A DNA stretch of 64,000 nucleotides from Phytohabitans maris (lineage in GTDB: Bacteria; Actinomycetota; Actinomycetes; Mycobacteriales; Micromonosporaceae), in the NCBI RefSeq assembly GCF_031085175.1, contig NZ_JAVHUY010000026.1, positions 62,001-126,000 of the forward strand, in the 5' to 3' direction. This document shows positions 18,216 to 26,104 of the stretch, one piece after another. Both the position numbers and the translations under genes were made by a program. A model generated the notes under the pieces. That model saw only the letters and a program-made list of their open reading frames with translations, had not been told where the DNA came from and did not search any database. The first letter of the stretch is position 1. Every line of letters starts with the position of its first letter.

Positions 18216-18263
18216 CCCGGCCGGGTGCCCTGGCGGTTCGGCCGGGTGGGCGGCGTGGGGGTG

Positions 18264-18292
18264 CGACGGTACGGCCGGGGCGGGGCTAGGCT
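18264..18292 (+). promoter_or_regulatory. Possible leaderless promoter of aroB
   Basis: TAGGCT at 18287-18292 lies 8 bases before the aroB ATG, with CGACGG 17 bases further upstream as a weak -35. No Shine-Dalgarno precedes aroB, which fits leaderless translation. Confidence 0.4.
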
Positions 18293-18300
18293 GCTCGGCG

Positions 18301-19362
18301 ATGGACGACGTGACCAGAATCGCTGTCGGGGGTGAGCGACCCTACGACGTGCTCGTGGGGCGAGACCTCCTGGGACAGCTGTCGCGCCTGCTCGACGGGG
18401 CCGCGCGGGCCGCGGTCCTCTACGCGCCGCCGCTCCGGTCGCACGCCGACACGATCGCCGCGGCCATCGCGGGCTCGGGGATCGAGCCGCTCGCGATCGA
18501 CGTGCCGGACGCGGAGGCGGGCAAGAGCATCGACGTCGCCGCGCACTGCTGGGACCAGCTGGGGGCGGCCGGCTTCACGCGTACCGACGCGGTCGTCGGT
18601 GTCGGCGGCGGGGCGGTGACCGACCTGGCCGGCTTCGTGGCGGCGTGCTGGCTGCGCGGCGTGCGCTGGGTGCCGGTGCCGACCAGCCTGCTCGGCATGG
18701 TCGACGCGGCCGTCGGCGGCAAGACCGGCGTCAACACCGCCGCGGGCAAGAACCTGGTCGGCGCCTTCCACCCGCCGGCCGGCGTGCTCTGCGACCTCGC
18801 CCTGCTCGACACGCTGCCCCCGGTCGACCTGGTGGCCGGGCTGGCCGAGGTGGTCAAGTGCGGGTTCATCGCCGACCCGGCGATCCTCGACCTCATCGAG
18901 GCCAAGGGCGCCGACGAGGGGAGCCTGCGCGAGCTGGTCGAGCGGGCCGTCCAGGTCAAGGCCGACGTCGTCGGTGCCGACCTGCGCGAGGGCGGGGTAC
19001 GCGAGGTGCTCAACTACGGGCACACACTGGCCCACGCGATCGAAAAGGTGGAGGGGTACACCTGGCGGCACGGCCACGCCGTCTCGGTCGGCCTGGTCTA
19101 CGCGGCGGCGCTCGGGCGGCTCGCCGGCCGGCTCGACGGCGCGACCGCCAAGCGGCACCGCGACGTGCTCGCCGCGCTGGGGCTGCCCACCGCCTACGCC
19201 GAGGCGGCCTGGCCGGACCTGCTCGCCACCATGCGGGTCGACAAGAAGGCGCGCGGCTCGCGGCTGCGCTTCGTGGTGCTCGACGGGCTCGCCCGACCGT
19301 CCATCCTGGACGGCCCGAGCGACGAGCTGTTGCGCGCCGCGTACGACGAGGTGGCGGCGTGA
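18301..19362 (+). CDS. aroB: 3-dehydroquinate synthase
   Basis: A 353-residue NAD- and zinc-dependent enzyme that cyclises DAHP to 3-dehydroquinate. The NAD-binding [16 protein letters not shown] is near residue 100, followed by [19 protein letters not shown]. Zinc ligands are in [11 protein letters not shown] and [10 protein letters not shown]. The start has no Shine-Dalgarno but a -10-like TAGGCT 8 bases upstream, suggesting that aroB has its own promoter now that it is separated from aroK. aroQ follows after 49 bases. Confidence 0.95.
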   Translation: MDDVTRIAVGGERPYDVLVGRDLLGQLSRLLDGAARAAVLYAPPLRSHADTIAAAIAGSGIEPLAIDVPDAEAGKSIDVAAHCWDQLGAAGFTRTDAVVGVGGGAVTDLAGFVAACWLRGVRWVPVPTSLLGMVDAAVGGKTGVNTAAGKNLVGAFHPPAGVLCDLALLDTLPPVDLVAGLAEVVKCGFIADPAILDLIEAKGADEGSLRELVERAVQVKADVVGADLREGGVREVLNYGHTLAHAIEKVEGYTWRHGHAVSVGLVYAAALGRLAGRLDGATAKRHRDVLAALGLPTAYAEAAWPDLLATMRVDKKARGSRLRFVVLDGLARPSILDGPSDELLRAAYDEVAA

Positions 19363-19411
19363 GTGCGCGGAGCCGGGTGGCGAACCCGCCCGCGGACAAG
19401 GAGGTCGAGGC

Positions 19412-19849
19412 GTGAAGGTGTACGTCCTCAATGGACCCAACCTCGGCCGGCTCGGCACCCGCCAGGTCGACGTGTACGGGCTGACGTCGTACGCGGGGCT
19501 GGTCGAGCTCTGCGAGGGCGCCGGCAAGGAGCTCGGCCTCGACGTCGAGGTGCGGCAGACCGACGCCGAGCACGAGATGCTGGCCTGGCTCCACGCGGCC
19601 GCCGACGAGCAGGCGGCCGTGGTGCTCAACCCCGGGGCCTGGTCACATTATTCGTACGCGGTGCGGGACGCCTGCGCCCTCCTGCGCGCGCCGCTCGTCG
19701 AGGTCCACATCTCGAACATCCACGCGCGCGAGGAGTTTCGCCACCACTCCGTCGTATCCGCGGTGGCGACCGGGGTGATCTGCGGTCTCGGCGTCGACGG
19801 GTACCGGCTCGCCCTCCACCATCTGGCGCGCCGGCAGGCCGAGCAGTAG
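19412..19849 (+). CDS. aroQ: Type II 3-dehydroquinate dehydratase
   Basis: A 145-residue dodecameric-type dehydratase that forms 3-dehydroshikimate. [18 protein letters not shown] carries the catalytic Tyr loop; [15 protein letters not shown] and [17 protein letters not shown] carry the active-site Asn and His. The GTG follows AAGGAGG by 7 bases. Its last ~207 bases overlap, antisense, the 3' end of the mannosyltransferase gene on the other strand. Confidence 0.95.
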   Translation: MKVYVLNGPNLGRLGTRQVDVYGLTSYAGLVELCEGAGKELGLDVEVRQTDAEHEMLAWLHAAADEQAAVVLNPGAWSHYSYAVRDACALLRAPLVEVHISNIHAREEFRHHSVVSAVATGVICGLGVDGYRLALHHLARRQAEQ

Positions 19850-20965
19850 CGCCACGCAGATCCACACGTACGCGTTCGCGCCCAGGAACGCGCCCGGCGC
19901 CAGCCCGTCCCACCACAGCCACACCACGCTGCTGCAGAGCAGCACGTACGCGGCGGCCGCCCAGCGCCGGTGCCGCGAGTCGGCGAGCAGGACCAGCGCG
20001 GGCAGCACCCACACCAGGTGGTGCACCCAGGTGATCGGGCTGACCAGGCAGCCCACCACGCCGGTCAGCGCGGCGCCGGTGAGCGGGTCGACGCGGCGCA
20101 CCCGGTACACCCACACGGCCATCGCGGCCGCCACCAGCAGCAGCCAGCCCAGCTTGCTCGGCTCGGTCGGGTCGAGGCGGGCCACGACGCCCTGCAGCGA
20201 CTGGTTGGAGACGTACGCGAGGTTGCCGATCCGGTCGGTGTCCCACAGCGCCTCGGTCCAGAACGTGCGCGACGCGTCCGGCGCGATCGCGAGCGCCACC
20301 AGCGTCGCCGCGCCCGCGGTGGCACCGGCCACGGCGGCGGCGCGGCGCTGTCCGGAGACCAGCAGGTACAGGATGAAGATGCCGGGCGTCAGCTTGATCG
20401 CGGTGGCCAGCCCGATGCCCACCCCGGACCAGCGGGTCTGGCGCAGCAGCCGGGTGTCGGCCACGACGAGCGCGAGCAGCACGAGGTTGACCTGCCCGAA
20501 GCTGAACGTGTCGCGGACCGGCTCGAAGACCGCCACCGCGCACGCCGCCAGCCCGAACGTGAGCCCCCGGTGCCACCCCTGCCGCCGGGCGATCGGGTCG
20601 ACCAGGATGCCGAGCAGCGCGGCGCCGGCGGCCGTGTTGACCACGAGGCTGAGCGCGATCGCCGGGTGCCAGGGAAGCAGCGCGAGCGGGCTGAGCACCA
20701 GCGCGGCGAACGGCGGGTAGGTGAAGCCGTAGTTCGTCGGCGGGCGCAGGTAGTCGTAGAGCTGGCCGCCGTCGCGCAGCCAGTAGTGCACGGCGCCGTG
20801 GTAGACGTTGACGTCGAAGAAGCCGCGGTGCGCGGGCACGTACGCGAGGAAGAGCGCCGTGGCGACGGCCAGCCCGGCGATCACGTACCACCGGCGGTCG
20901 AGGTCGCGGGGCCCCCGCGGAAACGCGGAGCGCAGCGGAGCGTTTTTGTGGGGTGCTTCTTTCAC
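19643..20965 (-). CDS. Alpha-(1->2)-type mannosyltransferase, GT87/DUF2029 family
   Basis: A 440-residue polytopic membrane glycosyltransferase using polyprenol-phosphomannose. Near the N-terminus [19 protein letters not shown] holds the catalytic-type Asp motif of GT-C enzymes; [19 protein letters not shown] and the TAIKLTPG loop are DUF2029 hallmarks, followed by about ten hydrophobic helices. The GTG overlaps the upstream mptB-like stop (GTGA). The first ~20 residues ([19 protein letters not shown]) are encoded by a copy of a dispersed repeat. The last ~50 residues lie antisense to aroQ and look unlike a conserved domain, so the stop may have moved. Probably makes lipomannan-like glycans with its partner. 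Confidence 0.85.
   Translation of the reverse strand: MKEAPHKNAPLRSAFPRGPRDLDRRWYVIAGLAVATALFLAYVPAHRGFFDVNVYHGAVHYWLRDGGQLYDYLRPPTNYGFTYPPFAALVLSPLALLPWHPAIALSLVVNTAAGAALLGILVDPIARRQGWHRGLTFGLAACAVAVFEPVRDTFSFGQVNLVLLALVVADTRLLRQTRWSGVGIGLATAIKLTPGIFILYLLVSGQRRAAAVAGATAGAATLVALAIAPDASRTFWTEALWDTDRIGNLAYVSNQSLQGVVARLDPTEPSKLGWLLLVAAAMAVWVYRVRRVDPLTGAALTGVVGCLVSPITWVHHLVWVLPALVLLADSRHRRWAAAAYVLLCSSVVWLWWDGLAPGAFLGANAYVWICVALLLGLPARQMVEGEPVPVDAETADHPGRHRGYDGVVAKLLARVDVRDVDLDERRAQEGAGVPHRVRIM
20915..20965 (-). repeat. Modular dispersed repeat, copy D (inside a gene)
   Basis: The core (GGAGCGCAGCGGAGCGTTTT followed by TGTGGGGTGCTT on the plus strand) lies exactly at the 5' end of the mannosyltransferase gene and includes its GTG start. 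Compared with copies A and E it is slightly shortened, and its reading frame is open. Confidence 0.8.
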
Positions 20966-22341
20966 CGGGCGACCACCGGCGCCTGCCCGCGGGCGAGGAG
21001 CGCGGCGGCGAGGCCGGCCGCGAGCACGCACCCGGCGACCGCCTGCACCACCTGCTCCGCCCCGAACGCGAACCCGTTCGGCAGCACCACCACCGCCAGC
21101 GCCGCGCAGGCCACCGCGGCCACCCGCCGCACCCGCCCGTCCGGGGCCGCGGCGGCGAGGGGGACCAGGCCCCAGAGCAGGTACCAGGGGCGCATCGCCG
21201 GTCCGAAGAGGACGATCGCGCCGAGGCCGAGCCCCAACGCGTACACCGGGCCGAGGTCGGTGCGGCGCAGCCAGAGGACCGCGCTGACGACCACGGCCGC
21301 GGCGAGGCCGATCCAGCGCCACATGGGTACCGCGTGCGCGGTGCCCAGGATCGCGCCGGTCAGGCGGCCGAGCACGCTCATCGGCGACCAGTTTCCCGTG
21401 GAGACCGGGGTGTCGAGGGCACGGACCCACCCGTACCCGGTGCCGGCGACAGCGGTGACCACGACGGTGGTGGCCGTCGCGACGGCGGCCGCGTAGAGCA
21501 TCGTGCGGACCCGGCGCCACCGCCCGGTGGCCTGCTCCGACCAGATCGCGGCCACGAAGACCAGCGCGACCGCGGCCGGGGCCTTGACCAGCGCGGCGAG
21601 GGCGACCAGCACGGCGCCGGCGGCCGGGTGGCGGGCGGCCGCCGCGGCCAGGCCGGCGACGAGGAGCCCCACCATGATCGCGTCGTTGTGCGCGCCGGCG
21701 ATGAGGTGGGCCAGGACCAGGGGGTTGAGCGCGCCCAGCCACAGCGCGGCGGCCGGGTCGACGCCGCAGCGGCGGGCGAGGCCGGGCAGCGCGGCGGTCA
21801 GCAGCACCACGCCGAGCACCGCGACCAGCCGCATGCCGAGCACGCCGGCCGCCAGGTGCGCCCCGGCGGCCGCGGCCACCCCGGTCGCGACGAGCAGGAA
21901 GAACGGCCCGTACGGGGTGGGCGTGTGCTGCCAGATCGCCGGCACCTCGGCCGCCACCGGGCCGCCGTAGTAGGCCGGACCGTACTCGTACACGTCGAGG
22001 CCGGCGCCGACCATCGTGCCCTGGGCGAGGTAGCTGTAGACGTCGCGGCTGAACAGCGGCGGAGCCAGCAGCAGCGGCGCCGACCAGATCGCGAGCGTCG
22101 TCATCAGCTGCCGGGGCGTCGGCTCGTCGCGGGCTCCGTCGCGCACCAGGTGCCCGAGGCGCCACCAGGCCGCGATCAGCAAGACCAGTCCCGCGTACGC
22201 GATGACGACGCCCCACCCCGGATGGCGCCGCAGGATCGCCAGCCCGAACGGGACCTGCGCCGGCAGCGCGCCGGCCGCGAGGCCACCCGCCGCGAGGAGA
22301 ACCGAGCCCCCCAGACCCAGCGCGCGGCAGTTGGTCAACAC
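20962..22341 (-). CDS. mptB: Polyprenol-phosphomannose-dependent alpha-1,6-mannosyltransferase, MptB-like
   Basis: A 459-residue membrane protein with about a dozen hydrophobic helices. LFSRDVYSYLAQGTMVGAGL, DVYEYGP and TPTPYGPFFLLVA match the MptB signature: the catalytic Asp loop of a GT-C enzyme that extends alpha-1,6-mannan chains on the outer membrane face in actinobacteria. Translation overlaps the next mannosyltransferase by four bases, so the two act together. Assignment to MptB rather than the related MptA rests on recalled motifs. The GTG start has no strong ribosome site. Confidence 0.82.
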   Translation of the reverse strand: MLTNCRALGLGGSVLLAAGGLAAGALPAQVPFGLAILRRHPGWGVVIAYAGLVLLIAAWWRLGHLVRDGARDEPTPRQLMTTLAIWSAPLLLAPPLFSRDVYSYLAQGTMVGAGLDVYEYGPAYYGGPVAAEVPAIWQHTPTPYGPFFLLVATGVAAAAGAHLAAGVLGMRLVAVLGVVLLTAALPGLARRCGVDPAAALWLGALNPLVLAHLIAGAHNDAIMVGLLVAGLAAAAARHPAAGAVLVALAALVKAPAAVALVFVAAIWSEQATGRWRRVRTMLYAAAVATATTVVVTAVAGTGYGWVRALDTPVSTGNWSPMSVLGRLTGAILGTAHAVPMWRWIGLAAAVVVSAVLWLRRTDLGPVYALGLGLGAIVLFGPAMRPWYLLWGLVPLAAAAPDGRVRRVAAVACAALAVVVLPNGFAFGAEQVVQAVAGCVLAAGLAAALLARGQAPVVAR

Positions 22342-22432
22342 GGGTGCAGGGTGTCAGCGGATGGTGTCCTGAAGAAAGACATCGGTTGACGTCTTCGTGA
22401 CGCGTTAGGGCCGGTCTCCGTCAGGGCGTGGT

Positions 22433-22461
22433 CTGTCCTTCGTCCGGCGTACCAGTAGACT
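22433..22461 (+). promoter_or_regulatory. Probable efp promoter
   Basis: A good -10 hexamer TAGACT (22456-22461) with a weak -35 CTGTCC 17 bases upstream, placing the transcript start about 30 bases before the efp ATG. Confidence 0.4.
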
Positions 22462-22499
22462 TGGTGGGTCAATCACTCGAATGAAGATCAAGGCAGGAC

Positions 22500-23057
22500 A
22501 TGGCCACCACGAACGACCTGAAGAACGGACTGGTCCTCAACCTCGACGGCGAGCTGTGGTCCGTCGTGGAGTTCCAGCACGTCAAGCCCGGCAAGGGCGG
22601 CGCGTTCGTGCGCACCACGCTGAAGAACGTGCTCTCCGGCAAGGTGGTCGACAAGACGTTCAACGCGGGCACCAAGGTCGACACCGCGACCGTCGACAAG
22701 CGCACGATGCAGTACCTCTACGCGGATGGCGAAGACTTCGTCTTCATGGACCTGGACACGTACGACCAGATCCACGTGGCCGGCGGCACCGTCGGGGAGG
22801 CGGCCAACTACCTGCTGCCCGAGGCCGAGGCGACGGTGGCGACCCACGAGGGCGTCCCGCTCTACATCGAGCTGCCGACCAGCGTGGTGCTCGAGGTGAC
22901 GTACACCGAGCCGGGCCTGCAGGGCGACCGCTCCACCGGCGGCAACAAGCCGGCGACCGTGGAGACCGGCGCGACGGTGCAGGTGCCGCTCTTCATCACC
23001 ACCGGGGAAAAGATCAAGGTCGACACGCGCGACGGCCGTTACCTCGGCCGGGCGTGA
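22500..23057 (+). CDS. efp: Elongation factor P
   Basis: A 185-residue, three-domain translation factor that rescues ribosomes stalled at proline stretches. Domain I contains the loop [13 protein letters not shown] with the tip Lys that would reach the peptidyl-transfer centre. The C-terminal IF5A-like domain ends [12 protein letters not shown]. An AGGCAGGA sequence lies just before the ATG. nusB follows, the usual efp-nusB order of actinomycetes; the peptidase gene often found just before efp in this group is absent here and mannosyltransferases stand in its place. Confidence 0.96.
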   Translation: MATTNDLKNGLVLNLDGELWSVVEFQHVKPGKGGAFVRTTLKNVLSGKVVDKTFNAGTKVDTATVDKRTMQYLYADGEDFVFMDLDTYDQIHVAGGTVGEAANYLLPEAEATVATHEGVPLYIELPTSVVLEVTYTEPGLQGDRSTGGNKPATVETGATVQVPLFITTGEKIKVDTRDGRYLGRA

Positions 23058-23132
23058 TGCGCTCACCCCTCGTTGGCCTTCGCGTCGCGGCGGATGCCCG
23101 TCGTGGCCTTCGTCCGGTGGGCGGTGCCCGCC

Positions 23133-23567
23133 GTGGCTGAGGCGCCGAAGTCGCAGATGCCGGCGCGCCGCAAGGCCCGCAAGCGCGCACTCGACGTGCT
23201 CTTCGAAGCAGACCTGCGCGACCTGCCGGTCGACCAGGTGCTCCGGGCGTACATCCAGCGGCTGGAGCAGCCCCGCCCCGAGCACCTCGGCTACGCGATC
23301 GGGCTGGTCGAGGGAGTCGCCGCCCACCTCGACCGGATCGACGAGCTGATCGCCAGCTACGCCGAGGGGTGGACGCTCGACCGCATGCCCGTGGTCGACC
23401 GCAACCTGGCCCGCATCGCGGTGTACGAGCTGCTGTACGTCGACGAGATCGACGACGCGGTCGCCATCACCGAGGCGGTCGAGCTGGCCCGGCAGATGTC
23501 GACGGACGACTCACCCCGCTTCCTCAACGGCATGCTGGCCCGCATCGCGGAGTTCACGACCCACTGA
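23133..23567 (+). CDS. nusB: Transcription antitermination factor NusB
   Basis: A 144-residue all-helical protein that joins NusE/S10 in the rRNA antitermination complex. The Arg-rich N-terminus MPARRKARKRALDVLFEADL and WTLDRMPVVDRNLARIAVYE are NusB hallmarks. The GTG at 23133 is preferred; the ATG at 23157 would also give a complete NusB core, and in-frame starts farther upstream would add sequence outside the family. Confidence 0.93.
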   Translation: MAEAPKSQMPARRKARKRALDVLFEADLRDLPVDQVLRAYIQRLEQPRPEHLGYAIGLVEGVAAHLDRIDELIASYAEGWTLDRMPVVDRNLARIAVYELLYVDEIDDAVAITEAVELARQMSTDDSPRFLNGMLARIAEFTTH

Positions 23568-23687
23568 CCCGCGCCGCACCCCCGCCCGCCCCGGAGCTTC
23601 GATCACAGCACATCACCCAGACTCCGAAAGCTCTCTGTTCGGGGGCTCGGGGGGTCGTGGCTCTTTCCTTGATCGGCGTCGATGGGG

Positions 23688-23716
23688 TTGCCGTGCGGGC
23701 GTGCGGTTTGTAGCGT
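23688..23716 (+). promoter_or_regulatory. Leaderless promoter of the type VII-like pair
   Basis: TTGCCG (23688-23693), a 17-base spacer and TAGCGT (23711-23716) form a near-ideal sigma-70-type actinobacterial promoter. The GTG at 23723 begins 7 bases after the -10 and has no Shine-Dalgarno, so transcription should start at or next to the start codon. Confidence 0.65.
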
Positions 23717-23722
23717 CGGCGC

Positions 23723-24043
23723 GTGCCGCCTACCGATGAGGAGATCCGGGTCGCGATAGCGGCCCTCCGCTCCGACGCCGACGAGTGGCGCGAGTGGGTC
23801 CGCGCCCTCGCCCGAGCGTCCACTGTGGTCGACGAGCTCGACCTGTCGGTCAACGACATGTGCGCGCTCAGCGGCGTGGTCGGCCTCCCGGAGACCTATG
23901 GCGCGCTCCGCCAGCGGGCGCAGACGCTCGCGGGGCAGGGCGTGCTCCGGTTCGCCGAGGTCGCCGACGCGCTCGCTACCGCCGCCGACGGGTACGAGCG
24001 GGACGAGCGCGCCGCCGTCCACCGACTGCGCGGGGTGTGGTAG
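23723..24043 (+). CDS. WXG100/EspC-like small helical protein
   Basis: A 106-residue, predominantly helical protein (EEIRVAIAALRSDADEWREW, later LRFAEVADALATAADGYERD). Length, alpha-helical hairpin pattern and the C-terminal YERDE resemble ESX/type VII secretion targets of the EspC/WXG100 group. The next gene begins 3 bases after its stop. No ESX core genes (eccC, eccB, mycosin) are in the window, so export is inference. Confidence 0.7.
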   Translation: MPPTDEEIRVAIAALRSDADEWREWVRALARASTVVDELDLSVNDMCALSGVVGLPETYGALRQRAQTLAGQGVLRFAEVADALATAADGYERDERAAVHRLRGVW

Positions 24044-24046
24044 CCG

Positions 24047-24859
24047 GTGACCGTCCCACTGCCCCTCCCGCTGCCGGTCGACGTCGCCGGGTTCGACGCT
24101 TTGGTGGAGCGCGTGCACCGCCTCCTGCGGCGGGTGGCCGACACCGCCGACCGCCTGGTCGACAGCGCGCTGCGGGTGGCCCGCCAGCTGCCCGGGTTCC
24201 TGGGCCGGCAGGTGGTGCGGCGGCTCGAAGAGTTTGTGGCGGTGGTGCGGCGCCTGCTGGCGCTGGTCGGCCGCCTCATCGCCCCGGCCGGCAACCCGGT
24301 GCGCGTGTGGGAGACCGGGCGCCGCTGGGTGGAGGACTTCGCCGGCCCGCTGAGCGCCCAGGTCGGCAAGATCGACCCCGACCACCTGGCCGCCGGGTAC
24401 GAGTGGGAGGGGCGCGCCGCCGACGCCTACCTGGACGCCGCGGCCCGCCAGCGCACCGCGCTCGGCGCCCTGCTCGCCATCGGCGGCGACCTCGACACGG
24501 CGCTGGCCCGGCTGGCGATCGGCATCTGCGGCCTCTGGGCGGCCATCGCCGCCGCCCTCTGCTCCGCCCTGATCCAGCTCATCGGCGCCGCGGTCGCCGC
24601 CGCCACCGGCGTGGGCACCCCCGCCGCCCTGATCCTCGCCACCACGAGCGTGGCGACCGCCTGCGCCGCGGTCGCGGGCGGCGCGGCCGCGCTGGCCGCC
24701 CTGGTGGAGTGGGTCAGCGACGCCATCACCACGATCCGCCACCGCCTGTCCGACCACGAGGCCTTCCCGGACGGCGCGTGGCCCGCACCGGCCTCGACCC
24801 GCTTCGACGACGCCTCGATGACCGACGGCTCGCCCTCCGACTGGACCCTGGACCGCTAG
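24047..24859 (+). CDS. Type VII-associated membrane protein with WXG-like motif
   Basis: A 270-residue protein. Residues about 15-95 are amphipathic helices rich in Arg/Val/Leu (FDALVERVHRLLRRVADTAD). A WXG-type turn lies in YEWEGRAADAYLDAAARQRT near residue 125. Two hydrophobic stretches follow (LWAAIAAALCSALIQLIGAA and the following Ala-rich helix), then an acidic, Ser/Asp-rich tail. The combination fits a membrane-inserting or secreted partner of the upstream small protein. Function unknown; could be a toxin-like effector or an ESX-associated scaffold. Confidence 0.72.
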   Translation: MTVPLPLPLPVDVAGFDALVERVHRLLRRVADTADRLVDSALRVARQLPGFLGRQVVRRLEEFVAVVRRLLALVGRLIAPAGNPVRVWETGRRWVEDFAGPLSAQVGKIDPDHLAAGYEWEGRAADAYLDAAARQRTALGALLAIGGDLDTALARLAIGICGLWAAIAAALCSALIQLIGAAVAAATGVGTPAALILATTSVATACAAVAGGAAALAALVEWVSDAITTIRHRLSDHEAFPDGAWPAPASTRFDDASMTDGSPSDWTLDR

Positions 24860-24970
24860 CCTCAGGCCGCCCGCCCCGTTTTGACCCCCGGCGACTCGCG
24901 CGGCGGCGCCGGGTGGCGCCGCCAAGCGCTTCGAGAGGGCTGGCTTCGGCTCTCGAGCGGACCCAAGAGA

Positions 24971-25105
24971 ATTTGGGCTACCGCGACGTCCGTCGTGGTC
25001 CGGACCGTTGCGCGGGGCCCCCGGGGAAACGTGGAGCGCAGCGGAGCGTTTTCTTGGGGTGCGTTCCTGCGGCCTCACCCTGCGCGATCGGCGATCTCAC
25101 CCCGG
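24971..25105 (+). repeat. Modular dispersed repeat, copy E ('type 2' flanks plus core)
   Basis: TTTGGGCTACCGCGACGTCC and GTCCGGACCGTTGC, then the core at about 25012-25064, then CTGCGGCCTCACCCT. Compare 46593-46660, where the two flanks are directly joined. Confidence 0.8.
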
Positions 25106-25188
25106 CCCCCGCGGGGAGCCGCCGGCCGCCTGAGGTTGTGCGTCCACGACATCTCGCCGCCTCGCCGCGGCCGGCGCCGATGTGTGTG

Positions 25189-25221
25189 TGCGGGAAGCTC
25201 TGGAGCTGCCCCGTTTGTGCT
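25189..25221 (+). repeat. Dispersed repeat 'p', diverged copy 3
   Basis: TGCGGGAAGCTCTGGAGCTG followed by CCCCGTTTGTGC, matching the copy at 6426 with several differences. Confidence 0.55.
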
Positions 25222-25245
25222 CCCTGGGGTGGGCATGTGTCGCGG

Positions 25246-25375
25246 ACCCGGCAGCGGAGGCCGGGGATTTCGGCGAGCGCCAAGCGTTCCGCCGGCCGTA
25301 GCGGTGCCCGCGGGAAGGCACCCCATGAATGCGCTCCACGTTTCCCGGGGACCCCACGCATGCGGTCCACAGCTG
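25246..25375 (+). repeat. Modular dispersed repeat, copy F (core shortened)
   Basis: Same 'type 1' flank and orientation as copy B, but the core reads GCACCCCATGAATGCGCTCC, about 10 bases shorter than in B. Confidence 0.75.
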
Positions 25376-25437
25376 GCGCGGCAAATCCCGTCCGAAGAAA
25401 CACCGGGACGCGCCCGCCCCGACCCCTCAAGATCCGC

Positions 25438-25498
25438 GCAGAAACCTGGTTTCTGCTGTATCGACCCGCTTCTGAAGCAGCAGAAACCAGGTTTCTGC
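25438..25498. repeat. Pair of 19-bp near-palindromes
   Basis: GCAGAAACCTGGTTTCTGC (25438-25456) and GCAGAAACCAGGTTTCTGC (25480-25498). Each is self-complementary except at the central base, and they are also reverse complements of each other, so either two small hairpins or one large one can form. Confidence 0.85.
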
Positions 25499-25538
25499 TG
25501 CCTCCCTGCGGGCGGGGGTGGCCGCGTCTGCCGGGTAG

Positions 25539-25606
25539 GTGGGCAGTGTCCCGGACATTGCCCACTCCACCATGCCGGCAGTGGGCGATGTCGGGGACTT
25601 TGCCCA
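25539..25606. repeat. Pair of ~26-bp palindromic modules
   Basis: GTGGGCAGTGTCCCGGACAT running into TGCCCAC (25539-25565) and GTGGGCGATGTCGGGGACTT running into TGCCCAC (25581-25606). Each begins GTGGGC and ends GCCCAC, so both direct-repeat and hairpin pairings are possible. Confidence 0.8.
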
Positions 25607-25656
25607 CTCGGGGCGACGGCGCGGAGTGTGCGCGCACCCCGGGAGGGCCCTGACGT

Positions 25657-25720
25657 CGATCGAGGACAACACCGCCTGCCGGCCAGCTCGGGATAGCCAG
25701 GCGGCGGTTGTCCTCGATCG
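25657..25720. repeat. Palindrome with ~23-bp arms
   Basis: CGATCGAGGACAACACCGCC (25657-25676) pairs with GGCGGCGGTTGTCCTCGATC (25700-25719) with few mismatches around a short loop. Confidence 0.8.
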
Positions 25721-26104
25721 GCGAGGGGAGGGGGCGATCGGTGAGGGGTGACCGGTGCGGTGCGGGGCGATCGGCGAGGGAGGGGGCGGCGGGCCGCGGA
25801 GCGAGGAGGGGTGCCGGGCGTGTGCGAGGGCGAGGGGCCAGGGGAGCGGCGTTGGGGACCCGGGGCGGGCGCGCGGCGAGGGCGGCGGGGCGAGTGGGCG
25901 CGGCGAGGCGGCGCACGACGCATACATGCGTGACGGGTGAGAGTGCGCGGGGCGGGTGGGGACGCTGGGTGAGGTTCTCTCGTGGTGAAAGAGAGAGAAG
26001 GTGGCGGGAAAGCGGAGAAGGCACGCGGTTCCTCGGAACCACGTGCCTTCGGGCTCGTGCGCGCGCCGGGGAGGAGGCGCCGCGCCGTCCGTCGTAGGGG
26101 TCGA

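Larger units (their letters stand above)
24860..26104. other. 1.2-kb intergenic repeat region before bldD
   Basis: No gene supported; the long frames are artefacts of composition and repeats. In order: modular repeat copy E (24971-25105), a diverged 'p' repeat (25189-25221), modular repeat copy F (25246-25375), then three different palindrome pairs packed into 25438-25720, and a G-rich stretch (25725-25900). A weak inverted repeat (25999-26049, CACGCGGTTCCTCGGAACCA) near the bldD 3' end may help terminate bldD. Confidence 0.75.

Noticed and set aside
24881-26097. Open frames of 90-620 codons upstream of bldD
   Set aside because: Composed of the same dispersed repeats and palindromes as other gaps; frame content changes abruptly and no conserved domain is seen.
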